Made by a program: the position numbers and the translations under genes. The notes below the pieces were generated by a model. The model had not been told where the DNA came from. It did not search any database and was given only the letters and a program-made list of their open reading frames with translations. A stretch of 64,000 nucleotides of DNA from Nemophila menziesii (lineage: Eukaryota > Streptophyta > Magnoliopsida > Boraginales > Hydrophyllaceae): positions 19,397,730 through 19,461,729 of the forward strand of contig JARWIR010000001.1 in NCBI GenBank assembly GCA_029959085.1. The letters run 5' to 3'. Position 1 is the stretch's first letter. Each line of letters opens with the position of its first letter. Positions 1 to 10,153 of this stretch are shown here, piece by piece.

Positions 1-204
1 TTTTGGAACGTAATTATAACTAATAAGAATAACTATTTATAGGTATTTTAATGAAATATGAAAACTTTGAGTATTTTTATATATATAAAATAAATTAAAA
101 ACCTATATAATATCGCCACACCCGAATCCTAATTTTTTTTGGAGATATTGAATCTCTGAATAGCATTGCATCGCATTCCCGCACCCGCACCTGTGCAAAC
201 TAGG

Positions 205-444
205 TTACAAGCAAACAACACTCGATGGTTTGAAACTTTCTGCACCCATTGAAAACCTAGACTCAGGGTTCTGGAACATGAAATTTAGTGCCCGTTGAAT
301 AGGATTCACAATTTGATAGTCCAAGCAAAGTGATTGGTCATTTTGGCCAGTCTGCTGCTCTTTCGAGCTTTCTCCTCCATTGAACATGGTCGCGAACCTC
401 TCCTCTTGTAACCTCCAATGCATGTCCTGGTTCACTTTGAGCAT
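205..444 (-). pseudogene. possible Dof transcription-factor C-terminal fragment
   Basis: An open stretch of 79 codons on the minus strand contains a WRLQEERFATMFNGG-like segment followed by FMFQNPE. From memory this resembles the conserved tail of some plant Dof proteins (WKLQQQRLAMLFGG, then a FQNLE-like motif). The Cys4 Dof finger that should lie upstream, at higher coordinates on this strand, is not visible between 445 and 1650. At best this is a broken or truncated gene piece. The resemblance is short, and a chance open frame cannot be excluded. Confidence 0.3.
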
Positions 445-1652
445 CGATCATGAACTGGATTTCACCACTAAAAACTTTATATCTAAAATTTATTTTTGAC
501 CCTATAGAATAACTATATCATACGTTTTGATTTACTTTAGTGTTTGTATATTAAAATAATAGTGTAATTAATTAAAAAAGTGTTTAATGTAAGGACCTAA
601 AGGGAAATGTTTGCATAATATAGAGACATAGGACCTACCGTGCAATTAACTCCCCAATTAAAATTCTTGGCTTTGTACCTTTCTACTTTGTAGCAACTGG
701 GGCGGAGCCATCCCTGGATTTTCAAGAAGTAATGTTGTACCCAAAACAAATTATCTGCTATTTTCTTATGGCCCCTCAATTTTTTAGAATCTTCAATTGG
801 TCCCCCAACTGCTAAAAATTATTTTATTAGTGTTTAATTTATTCTAATTGTATTAATATTTAGTTTTTTCTATAGTAAAACCTAGATTATTTTGTATAAT
901 ATAAGGACTTATTGTGTAGCTCATTAAGAAAAATAGTAATGTGAGGAGCTATAGCTCAATTAACTCGAAAATGCATACTTTTCCCATAAATGTTCATTGT
1001 TGTGTGTTCTTGTTCTACATGTGGTAAACTCTTTGGTTCAGAGAAGGAAGACTCTCGTAAGAAGCTTATCTAGTTTATCAATTTTGTGATCATTTTCCTT
1101 TTTTCTTATCACGGACACTAAAAGTTAGTTTCTTTGCATATCTATTACAGAAAACTCTTCCGTTAAGTATTCTCAAAGAACCAGGTAATATATAATGCAA
1201 ATTTTGCATTATATAAGGATATATAGTTCAATTTTGTTAATGTTGTGCTTTACATGCAACTAAAAGAGGAGGAGGTCATAAGCTTGGCGCAAATAACTAA
1301 AGTAAAATCAAATAAAGATAATGCGAGGCTATTTTACGAATTGCTGGTAAGGTTGTGTTCCAAATATATTTTAGGAAGAAAAAACATTTTGAGGCCAAAA
1401 ATATCCAATCTTTATATTTTAAGGTCTAACTATAAAATTGTTCTTTTAAAGGCCTAACTGTAATTGTCTAGTTCAGCTTTTTACTTTTATACCCCCTGGT
1501 TAAGCTGACAAAATACAACTGTGATGCGTACGGACCCGCATTTTTTACATCTCTTATTAATTCGTTTATTACATTTTATTAAGTCATTACTGATAATTGT
1601 CCATTTAAAAGTCTATATGGGTACAGACCCATCTCGACCATTACCTCGATCG
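445..1652. other. intergenic, no gene seen
   Basis: This is A+T-rich sequence without a credible coding region on either strand. At about 590-660 it has one copy of a short motif (gcataatatagagacatagg, then a gtgcaatt-like end). The motif recurs many times in the TPLATE introns at 42.6-45.4 kb, so part of this stretch is repeat-derived. Confidence 0.5.
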
Positions 1653-1768
1653 GTATTATGATGTTAAGTAGATCCTCTGGATCATCAGATAAAGTGGGTC
1701 CAATCCTTCTATATCAATGTATCCCCAATATCCTAGATAAGTCGTGCACAAACTCTCAGGGTACTCAT
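1653..1768 (-). pseudogene. TPLATE exon-3 fragment (degenerate partial copy)
   Basis: This 116-bp segment aligns to 44439-44554, the 5' part of TPLATE exon 3, in the same orientation and at roughly 90% identity by eye. It has two single-base deletions that break the frame, and several of the differences read G in TPLATE and A here. Similarity ends at the exon's 5' splice boundary (TPLATE 44554/44555) and stops abruptly at the other end inside the exon. No neighbouring TPLATE exon is attached. It looks like a captured or transposed gene scrap embedded in repeat-rich DNA, not a functional paralogue. Confidence 0.8.
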
Positions 1769-2280
1769 TGATTTTACAGAGTACTCGGAGAATTAAAAAC
1801 ATAAAGCATCAAAACAAATAGATTATGGGAAAAAATATAGAGTATCGGAATCAAAACTATGGGTATCGAAATAAAATATTGAGTATCGAAAAATTTGTTG
1901 AGTACTCCATAAAAAACAGTGAGTACTTAATGAAAACACTGAGTAAAAATTCAAAAACAATGAGTATTTTAGATACAACTGCTAAGTGCTAAGGCAAATT
2001 TGTTAAGTATTAAGGCAAAAATATTGAATATTAAGATAAAACTAAATTTAAACAATTAAAAGAGGCCATAAATTTAAAAAATTATTACATTAAAATTACA
2101 AGAAAGAAGGTAGCATTCTTTGACCAAAAAGAAAAAAAATATACAAATAACCAGATCTAATCAGCCTAACATGCGAATGAAGAAAAATTAAAAATAATGA
2201 GCTAAATCTGTGTAAGTAAGGAAAAAAATTAACAGTCATTGTGGCGTTGAAAATTCAACGCTTAACTTCATTATAAAGAA
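1769..2280. repeat. A+T-rich stretch with recurring GAGTAYT/GAGTATC motifs
   Basis: Irregular repeats built on gagtactc, gagtatcg and tgagtat recur every 20-30 bases between about 1790 and 1990, in a very A-rich context. The inverse motif (gatactcatcattt) is arrayed at 6340-6480. Both arrays flank GC-rich segments, which suggests two members of one repeat family in opposite orientation. I see no open reading frame or terminal repeats that would classify it. Confidence 0.45.
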
Positions 2281-2640
2281 ATCAAAATGTTAGGACAAAA
2301 GAAGTCCATGCCGCAGCAAGTTCATCGGAGAAGCAGGCCACGTCACAGCCAACCGAAGCTTCATAAGCAGCAGCGGCGAAACTCTTTAGCAGCAACGGCG
2401 GCTCTACTCGGCGGAACTCACTAGCTTCTCCGTTGGAGCTCCCATGGATCTCGCGAACGAGCTTCTCCGTCCTTCTCCAACGAAGAGCTTGTTCTTAGCC
2501 TGCATCAGATCTTTTCTGTCGTCCTGAACAGCAGCGGCGGAACTCCTTAGTAGTAGCAATGAGTATACTCTGCAGAACTCACTAGCTTTTCTGTTGGAGC
2601 TTCCATGGATTCTGGAGGAACTTGTCCTTCTTTAGATCTC
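2281..2640. repeat. GC-rich segment with a diverged tandem duplication
   Basis: A GC-rich island in A+T-rich surroundings contains two diverged copies of an approximately 83-bp unit, at 2368-2450 and 2529-2611. Both copies start with cagcagcggcg and end with ccatggat, and share an inner block aactcactagctt. No long open frame runs through it. The composition and the adjoining GAGTA-rich tract resemble the segment at 5.7-6.5 kb. It may be a gene-derived insert within a non-autonomous transposon, but no terminal inverted repeats were identified. Confidence 0.5.
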
Positions 2641-3442
2641 GAACATTGCTTCTTCAGGCGAAGCTCCAGGCGAAGCTTTCTATTCGAGCATCTGCGAACC
2701 TCGTGATTATATATGGGAGCCATGATATATGTGACTATATATGGAAGCATGTGCTTAGCTGAGGGATTTTTTCCCATTATTTGATTGTTTCTCGTTTCTT
2801 GCCTTGTTTTTGAGATATGTTACTTTTAGAGCATTTTAGGTGAAATTTGTGTATTAAGTGTGAAGCTCTCAGGTACAAGAAATATATCAGATTCCAAAAT
2901 ATGGATAAAAAGTCGAGAAAAGAAGATCAAAAACAAAATCAAGAGTTAAAGGACCAAAAAAATGTTTTTTAAAGAGTCCAGAAGTTGTTGGTCAGATTTG
3001 GAAAATGAATTGTTTTCGATGCCGCATGCAATATATAAATAATTCGAAAAATCCCTTTTAAATCTAGTTAGGATTTTGAATCAGGAACACGTGGAAGCTG
3101 ACGGTTCGTGATTTTGAGTTATAATGAAGAAGTTATTAGGGTTACAGTTGTTATGGGGCAGCCCTGCTTTTTATAAAGAAGTTATTAGGGTTATAGCTGT
3201 TATGGGCCACACATTTTAAGGAGAACATGTTCGAGTTGGATTAAGATTCAACCTAGTCCATGACCTAGATGGGATGTTTGGATCTTGAGGAGGGGTCACC
3301 AATTGAATAAAAATCTTTGTTTTCTTTCTTTTCTTTTTATGAATATTAAATTGGTTTCTAAAAACTCTTTAGGTCAAAATCTATATATATCCAACGTCTC
3401 CCATGTTATAATGACAAATAATGTATTGTTGTATAGTATAGC
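2641..3442. other. repeat debris upstream of solo LTR
   Basis: I recognise no gene here. The part from about 2790 to 3290 follows the same pattern as the 5' portion of the LTR family at 3443-4993 and 51392-53114 (a tagagcat block, then gtgaagct and aggtac), and is probably an eroded relative. It includes a direct repeat of gaagttattagggtta at about 3127 and 3178. Confidence 0.35.
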
Positions 3443-4993
3443 TGATGTCTCCCTATTTATGATGATTTAATCTTAGTTGGAGACATCATTTTTAGTGTTT
3501 TAGAAGTTTAAATACTCGATTTTCATATATATTAGTGCACTTTCCTATTTCTTGTCTTGAATTTAATTATTTATTATTTTTAGAGCATATTTGGTTTAAT
3601 TATTTGTTAATCGTGAAGCTTTAAAGATATATATGGTGATTAATTATATGCCAAATCAATTCTAAGAGATAAAGGAAAGAAGATATGCATGGAAATTGGA
3701 GATAAGGAAAGAAAAGATAAGATATGGAAAGATAAAGTTGTCAAATAAATCTGAATTCCAGCACCTACGACCATAGAAGTGGTCATAACTCAAGACTAGC
3801 TAGGAATTTGGAAGAATGGTCTGAAGCAAAGTTACATAGCTTTCTGAGACGATCAGTTTCGACATATGGAACGCGTCAAACGAAGTTGAAACGAAGAAGT
3901 TACGGCCAAAACAAAACAGCGGCAGATTATTACCTTTTCTATATCTTAGGGTTACGAATGTGAGTTGGGCTTGGAGTCCAAGTTACTTGTCTTCCACTCC
4001 AAGAAAACGAATTAGATCTTCTAAACATCTATAAATACACCCTTTAACCTTTGTAAAGTAATCCTTGCCTCCCATAAGTTAGTCCTTAAGTTTTATATAA
4101 TTAGAGTTATTCAAGAGAGCAAGATGAAATCTATGTATCATTCTTTTAGTTTATTTACTTCAGGTATGAACTAATCTTCCCATATCTTGGGTTTCGCATT
4201 ATGTATAATCTATGAATTTTGTTTTCTTTCTATCTAAGTTTCTTTGGGAATTATATGAATCTGATTCTAGCTACTTAACCATATATTTGTTTTATGTGAT
4301 TTGATTTATTGTCTGTCTTAAACCTGATGAATTTAGGGTTTTGCTAATAGTAGTTAGATGGTCGCCCGGAAGGGGTGTTTAACTATTTAAACACCACATA
4401 AACAACTAGAATAAGGAATTGGTCCTGACAACACCAGCCTAACTAGATAGTCATTAAGGTTTATTTTCATCACCAATCGTCATTAGTAGGTAGGACTACA
4501 CCTAGGACCCAAGTGGCGTAGGTTAACCCTTTGTGAGTTCCCTCGTGATTGTGAGGTTGCCACCCTAGTTTGCTCTTTGGGGATAGGGAGAATTTAGAAT
4601 CCCGACTACATACCTAAGAGCTATTATATCCCTTATAAACTGAAATTGATAGAAAGAATTAGAAGGATTAGTGCATACTAGCAAATACTTAAGTTATACT
4701 CTTTCATCTCATATTCTCTCACATTTAATTATTTGTCTTTACTTTTACTTAGTTTAATTATTAATCTCATCTCTAAATCAATCATATTTATTTTCTGTTC
4801 TTTAATTAATTATTACTACTCTGATTTATTTACCCATTTGTCTAACACATTTGAGTCCCTGAGGAACGAATCTTCTTATCATTAAAACTTGCATACAGCC
4901 TGTAATACTTGCGAAACCGTGCTTGTCTAGGGTGATTAGTGCATTATTTTCCGGATTTATTATCATATTTTTATCACACCCTAGGCGACACCA
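3443..4993 (+). repeat. solo LTR, family A (copy 1), with 5-bp target duplication
   Basis: This 1551-bp element begins TGATGTCTCC and ends GGCGACACCA, the TG...CA ends expected of an LTR. It is flanked by a perfect 5-bp duplication ATAGC at 3438-3442 and 4994-4998. A second copy lies inverted at 55324-56811 and a diverged one at 51392-53114. Shared internal blocks include agcctaactagatagt, ccctgaggaacga and the terminal tagggtg region. No coding sequence, second LTR, primer-binding site or polypurine tract accompanies it, so I read it as a solo LTR left by recombination between the two LTRs of a full element. The superfamily is uncertain. Confidence 0.75.
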
Positions 4994-4998
4994 ATAGC

Positions 4999-5230
4999 TA
5001 AAGATATTATAAACTTAGCTAACTATAGTGACATTAAATTCACATTTGTTTCTTGAAAGATGAACAAGATCCTCGACTGGGTAGTCAAACAATAGCTACG
5101 TGACATATTTGATAACTGGACACATCACCTCGCACCCTCCCCTTCCCTCCTCCCGTTACGTTTTTTTATTTCTTTTGACGGTAGTCCTACAGGCATTGGA
5201 TGATTTTTTTTCACCCTATTTTGTTTTCGG
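4999..5230. other. intergenic, no feature seen
   Basis: Short A+T-rich spacer between the solo LTR and a MITE. No coding or repeat signal was recognised. Confidence 0.5.
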
Positions 5231-5410
5231 AGAAATGATATATACCACCAAAATTTATTTCACCTAATATATCACCTATGATGTGGCAAGATCTGAGTGG
5301 AAGTATATTGTCAATCAAATCAAAAAAAAAAGATTAACTATTTATTTCACTCAAATCAATCATGGTGGTATATTAGATGGTATGAATTTGAGTGGTATAT
5401 ATCATTATTC
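5231..5410. mobile_element. MITE with long terminal inverted repeats
   Basis: The left end reads aatgatatataccac and the right end is its inverse, gtggtatatatcatt. The inverted similarity continues inward for roughly 45 bp (caaaatt-tca and ctaatatatcacc blocks). The 180-bp length and lack of coding capacity fit a MITE. Related ends occur at 15826-15925 and near 62727-62756. Target duplication was not resolved because the flanks are T-rich. Confidence 0.65.
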
Positions 5411-5639
5411 TTTTTTTAATGAAATTTCTGTTACGACAAAAAAAAATTATATTTCTGCAATTGAATAAAAAATGAGATTATGGCCCAAGGGGTCTTGAAC
5501 ACCCACCCTCTAGTCCTAACCCACCCCCTTCTTTTGTTCTTCTTACTTAGGACCTCAATAAGATTTTAACACTATAAGCTAAATCCACATTTACAAAATT
5601 ACCCCATTTTGTTTTTTCCGTTTCCTATATATATTGTTT

Positions 5640-6360
5640 TTTAATTTCAGAAATCATTTTATTAAACCCTAATACTCTCATCTACTCTCATCTCTCACTC
5701 TCTCTCTCACGTTAGTCAAGCACCACCACCACTACACAAGCGTGGACATCGAACGGAGCTCATGCGAGAAGGCTGGATCTTGGTAAAGCTTCCTCTTCGA
5801 ACGGCGGACATGGCTCGTATCTCGGTGCTCGCAATCTGGTGGAGCCTCTTCTTCCACCGCCAGCACGACAGAGCTTACCAAAGAAGACCGGCTTCGGAGA
5901 ACAGGGCTCGAGCAGCCTTCTGCAAAATCTCCATTAACGTCGGAGCTCAGCGGTATTGAAGAAGGCGGCGATGGCTCCTCCAGAAAGCTCGAACAGCTCC
6001 GCCATCTCTTCACGGCGGCGACTTTTACAGCGAGCTCGAACAGCTCCGTCATCACTTCACCACCTTGAAACGGAGATGTTGGTTCGAGATCCAAGCTCCG
6101 TTGTGCTGTTGGTTCGATATCCAAACTCTGTGTGCTATTCCACAGTTTTTTTGTTAAAACGCGTGTGGATCTGGTCAAACGCGTGTAGATCTAGTCAAAC
6201 GCGTGTGAACAGACAAGGCATTAGGTGTTTGTTGTTGACCAGATCTGGTCAACTTAGTTATATTTTAGTTTTTTTATCTTGTGGTTGTATTTTGTTTATT
6301 TTTATTTCCTTTGTAATTATTTTGAAATGTAATACAATACTCGCCATTTTTACTGAATAA
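5640..6360. other. GC-rich, gene-like segment without a convincing gene
   Basis: It starts with a telo-box-like aaaccctaa at about 5664 and a CT-rich, leader-like run, followed by a GC-rich block to about 6180 with open frames on both strands. None of those translations resembles a family I recognise, and the frames overlap head-on. The repeated gctcgaacagctcc words and the array that follows suggest a repeat family, perhaps with captured genic DNA. Also present is a triple repeat of acgcgtgt(g/a)gatct-like units at 6160-6215. Confidence 0.4.
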
Positions 6361-6480
6361 TCGTCTTTTTTTATGATACTCATCATTTCGTTTTTATGAT
6401 ACTCACCATTTTTTTTTTAAATACTCATCATTTTTTGTACAGTACTCATCATTTCTGCATAATACTTATCATTTTTCTTT
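6361..6480. repeat. imperfect array of TACTCATCATTTT units
   Basis: Five units of about 20-25 bp, each carrying (a)tactca(t/c)catttt or a close variant, follow the GC-rich block. This is the reverse-orientation counterpart of the GAGTA-rich tract at 1790-1990. Confidence 0.6.
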
Positions 6481-6794
6481 GGTGGTCGGAAGTCGGTGGT
6501 CGAAGGTCGGAGGTAGGTGGACAGTCGAGAGATGAACAGTGACATTACTTCTTTTTATCTTTTAGTGTTAGTATGGATATTTTAGTATTTAGTCATCTTT
6601 GAAATCCCTTAAAAAAATAAAAATCCTATTAGTTTCTTTAGACAAAAAAAACTATCCTCGAAAATCGTATACCTAAAAAAGAAAAAGTTATAAGCGCTCA
6701 AATAAAATAAAAGCCGAAGTGGGGCTAAAACAGACAAGTTAGGCTGTTATAAGTTTGATGTAAACAAACTGGGATAAGATCAGCCCACGTATTC

Positions 6795-6813
6795 TAGGGT
6801 TTAAGAAGCCCAT
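6795..6813 (+). promoter_or_regulatory. telo-box and site II-like element upstream of L13
   Basis: TAGGGTTTA (6795-6803) is followed closely by AAGCCCAT (6806-6813, the inverse of ATGGGCTT), about 100 bp before the start codon of the ribosomal protein gene. In plants, a telo-box next to a TGGGCY (site II) element is a known promoter arrangement of ribosomal-protein and other growth-related genes. Placement and pairing are visible in the sequence; function here is inferred. Confidence 0.55.
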
Positions 6814-6913
6814 CATTTGTAAACCCAAGATCGATCATTTCACGACTTCCCGATCGTTCAGTGGCCATTAGCAAAGAGTTTCCGATCAAAGAGACATACT
6901 TTTACGGCGGGAA

Positions 6914-8916
6914 ATGGCCGCTCCAGCTCAGTTTAACGGCAACTTAAAGGTCATCACTCTAATTCAGTCTGTTTTAGCAATTTCTTCAGTATAATTATAA
7001 GTATTAGCTAAATGACGTTTCCAGATCGAAAATGTATATAATACGTGTATTTGAGGTGCCTAATAGATACGACTGAAGAATCATTTTTATTAATATTTTT
7101 AGAATTATATTATATTACGATTTATTTGTGAAATGCGCTTAATCATTTTTCTTTTATTATGGAAATGCAAAATAATCAAATTTGCATTAGAGTGTATATA
7201 TACACAGATTGGCGAAACATGTATATTTTAGTCAAATTAAGTGTGTGTGTATAGTTCTTGTTGCGTGTGTATATCCACGGTTTGGCTAACTGGCTATGTA
7301 TTGGCAAAACATATATGATTCAGTAAAATTTGTGTATATCTTCGATTCACATGCTAACTCTAATGTTTGTGCTCATGAATCTAATGAAATTGAATACATC
7401 TAGATCCAAACATTCCGTTACACTCACATATATACACACAAAGAGATGTATGTGTTCACTACTAGAATTTTCAGTTGCTTATATTGGGTTGCAAAGTATT
7501 CTTCTTCGAAAGCTCCAATAGTCTGAGTTAATTTAATATATCCTGCAGAAAGCTTTGGCTGGGCTAAGACGTATCAATTTAGACGGTCTAAGGTGGAAAG
7601 TGTTTGATGCCAAAGGTCAGGTATGAAAGAATGCTTTATATCCTTTCTTCATATGCTTTTCTAATTTTATATCATTCTGGGTTAAATCCTCTACTTTTTA
7701 ATGATGTGTAAGAAGAGTAAATAAGCAAGGTTGAGGAATCTACTGTATTAAGTAAAGCTTTTGAGGGTTGATAAACAATTAAAAGTTTATAATTGCATAG
7801 TATGATTATTCAAAGTAAAAGATTAACAGAATCTGACATAATTATAGTTTAGTTTTATGTAAAAGTAATAGTAATGAGGGTAGGGTTTTTGTGGTGTAGG
7901 TCCTTGGAAGGCTAGCATCACAAATAGCAACTGTGATACAAGGGAAGGATAAGCCAACATATACTCCAAACAGAGATGATGGTGATATGTGCATCGTCAT
8001 CAATGCTAAGGATGTTTGTGTTACCGGGAGAAAACTTACTGATAAGGTCTATTATTGGCATACTGGGTAAGTAATAGTGGTCCCCCAAGTTTTCAAAATC
8101 ATCACTTGCTACCCCTAGCTTTTCAGCATTAAATTTACTTGTTGTTATAATTATCTTTAACGTGAATTTGGATTTGTTTACTCAATTTTTTAAATATCTG
8201 TTAATGTTCTTTGGCTGTGCAGATATATGGGCCACATCAAGCAAAGGACCCTAAAGGACCAAATGGCAAAAGATCCCACGGAAGTTATTAGGAAAGCTGT
8301 TATGCGTATGGTTCCTAGAAATAACTTGCGTGATGTGAGTATCCTTCTAATTATTTTTACCTGTTTTAACATTAGGAAGTCTATATAAGGTGCATTTTAC
8401 ATAATCTATATATAATGTGGTAAAATATTTATAAAATTAGCACTCTTTTGCATTATCTTTCAGATGCCGTTTATTTTGTTGTTTCGCTATGAAAAATCAT
8501 TAAATTGATAAATAAACAATTCTATCAAAAATTCATTATAGGGACTTGTATTAGAATTAATTAAAAAAATAAATTTCCTGGAACCTTCTTGGTTGTGTCT
8601 ACTAGATGAAGAATGCTGTTTATTCTTTATTTTAATTGAGAATCGAGATCATTGTTTTATTATTAAAATACAGGATAGAGATCGCAAGTTGAGGATATTT
8701 GTTGATGGTGAGCATCCATTTGCAGATAGGGGTGCTGAGGCATACGAGATGCCTGATCGTCAAGTGCGTGAGTTGAGGCCTCGTGCAAAGCGGGCTTTGA
8801 TTAGAGCACAAAAGAAAGCTGAGCAGCAAAAACAAGGTTCCACATATGTTAAAAAAAGGAAGCATCAAGACTTAGAAGCAGAAGAAGAAGAAGAAGAAGC
8901 ACAAGTTAGTGCTTGA
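6914..8916 (+). CDS. RPL13: mitochondrial-type ribosomal protein L13 (uL13m)
   Basis: Structural protein of the large subunit of an organellar, bacterial-type ribosome. Five exons join in frame: 6914-6949, 7549-7620, 7900-8066, 8223-8334 and 8674-8916, giving 209 residues with GT-AG introns throughout. Residues 25-140 show the L13 core: [16 protein letters not shown] near the start, [22 protein letters not shown] and [18 protein letters not shown] blocks. The C-terminus is basic and then acidic (a Glu run followed by AQVSA). No long transit peptide is obvious; the mitochondrial assignment rests on similarity, from memory, to the Arabidopsis gene next to TPLATE (At3g01790). The start is the first ATG of the short first exon and gives MAAPAQF. 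Upstream lies a telo-box/site II pair. A dispersed repeat begins 150 bp after the stop. Confidence 0.9.
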
Positions 8917-9065
8917 ATCAAAGGCTAAAGCTCCTCTTCGATGACCCTAACAGATACCTAGCTGTTCAAGTTTCTCATAATTTAAGGATCACCAAAGAAA
9001 CAGATTTAGGGATCTAATTGCACTTTTGGGGAGTGATAAGCAAACTTTATCTGCTTTATTTTATA

Positions 9066-9423
9066 TTAGTAGAATGTGGGATATTGTAACTTAATATTTT
9101 GAATATTGAATTTCTCTTTTATGTTAGAAGAAGACTTATTATATATAATAATAAAACATCATTTGGGATTGATTGTTAATGGTACGCCCAAGATAATCAT
9201 CCCTCATGAATCGCAAATATCTCCGCTACAGTTGGGTGCAAGTAACCCATACTCATTGTCCACCTGTCGTCTTAACAACCCTCGATTCTTCTATTTGGAT
9301 CTACGCTTCAATAACATTTATTTTCACACCTTGGCTCAGCATATCCCAGTAGCTGAGCCAAAACGACTGGTCCAGCTTAGAAAAACTCCCCTGTACACTC
9401 TAAGAAACCGTCCCGGCATGACC
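9066..9423. repeat. dispersed repeat R1, copy 1
   Basis: This 358-bp block matches 19557-19961 at about 97%, apart from gaps of about 33 bp and 12 bp present only in copy 2. Both copies begin ttagtagaatgtggg and end ccggcatgacc, with unrelated flanks. A perfect hairpin (GGCTCAGC / GCTGAGCC, 11-bp loop) lies at 9333-9359. There is no coding capacity preserved between copies and no clear target duplication. It could be a small transposon or a duplicated 3' flank. Confidence 0.75.
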
Positions 9424-9787
9424 AGGGTTATGCCATACTGTGGGTTCATCTCACAAAATAGCAATATATATATATATAATATAAGGTTTAAGCTATAGGA
9501 CTGACTAAGCAGCAATATTATTGGAAAAAGACTAGGGAATTAGGTTGCTTCTACTGGTCAGATTTTAAGAGTATATTCTTATAAGTCAGTGAATACCTCA
9601 CATGAACCCTTATGGTAGCCTAGCTAGCTGTTCCAGAGAATGGGGGGTGTCTCTGTCTTAAGCTAATAAGAGGTCTACTTACTACATTCATGCATACTTT
9701 ATGTAAATGTCTTTGTTGTTTGTTTGTTTGTTAATTGTGTGGTTTAAATTATTATAGAATGAAAGATTTGTTATGATGTATGTTTAG
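9424..9787. other. no gene recognised; probably intron of the RST gene remnant
   Basis: A T-rich run and a ttgtttgtttgtttg tract precede a good acceptor (atgtttag) at 9787 that opens the RST-gene exon. I found no upstream PARP-like exon here. Confidence 0.4.
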
Positions 9788-9829
9788 GATGCTAAGAATT
9801 CGATTACTCATCACCCTGTGAAGACTAGG

Positions 9830-10153
9830 TGTAAAGAGACACAACACTAAGTCACCATTGGAGAGCTTCAAGGATTTGCAGATAAGTTTGATAAAGAGAA
9901 GTGAAGAAGAAGAAGAGAAGATAAGAAGTAAAACAGAGATATAGAAGAAGAGATTTCTTGTATTATTTTGTTCACGATTACAATGTGTATATATAGATTC
10001 TACTAACAACTTTATTCTACAAGATCATCTAACAGCTGGCATGTAACATATTTAGTTACAATTTTATTCCATATTGCATTTTGGTCCTCCAAGTTGTTTT
10101 GTTGTTATTTTGTTGATTTTCTTCTTTTCTAATTCTGCATTTACATTCCAAGA
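9830..10153 (-). repeat. copia-1 3' LTR
   Basis: 324 bp, 98.5% identical to 14428-14751. The pol stop codon (10064-10066) lies inside it, so the reading frame ends within the LTR. Confidence 0.92.

Noticed and set aside
5732..6360. three overlapping frames in the GC-rich segment
   Set aside because: They oppose each other on both strands, resemble no known family and lie in a repeat-like segment; listed as a segment without a gene call.
9106..9498. 130-codon plus-strand frame across repeat R1
   Set aside because: The second copy of R1 carries gaps that break the frame and has no matching protein, so the frame is not conserved.
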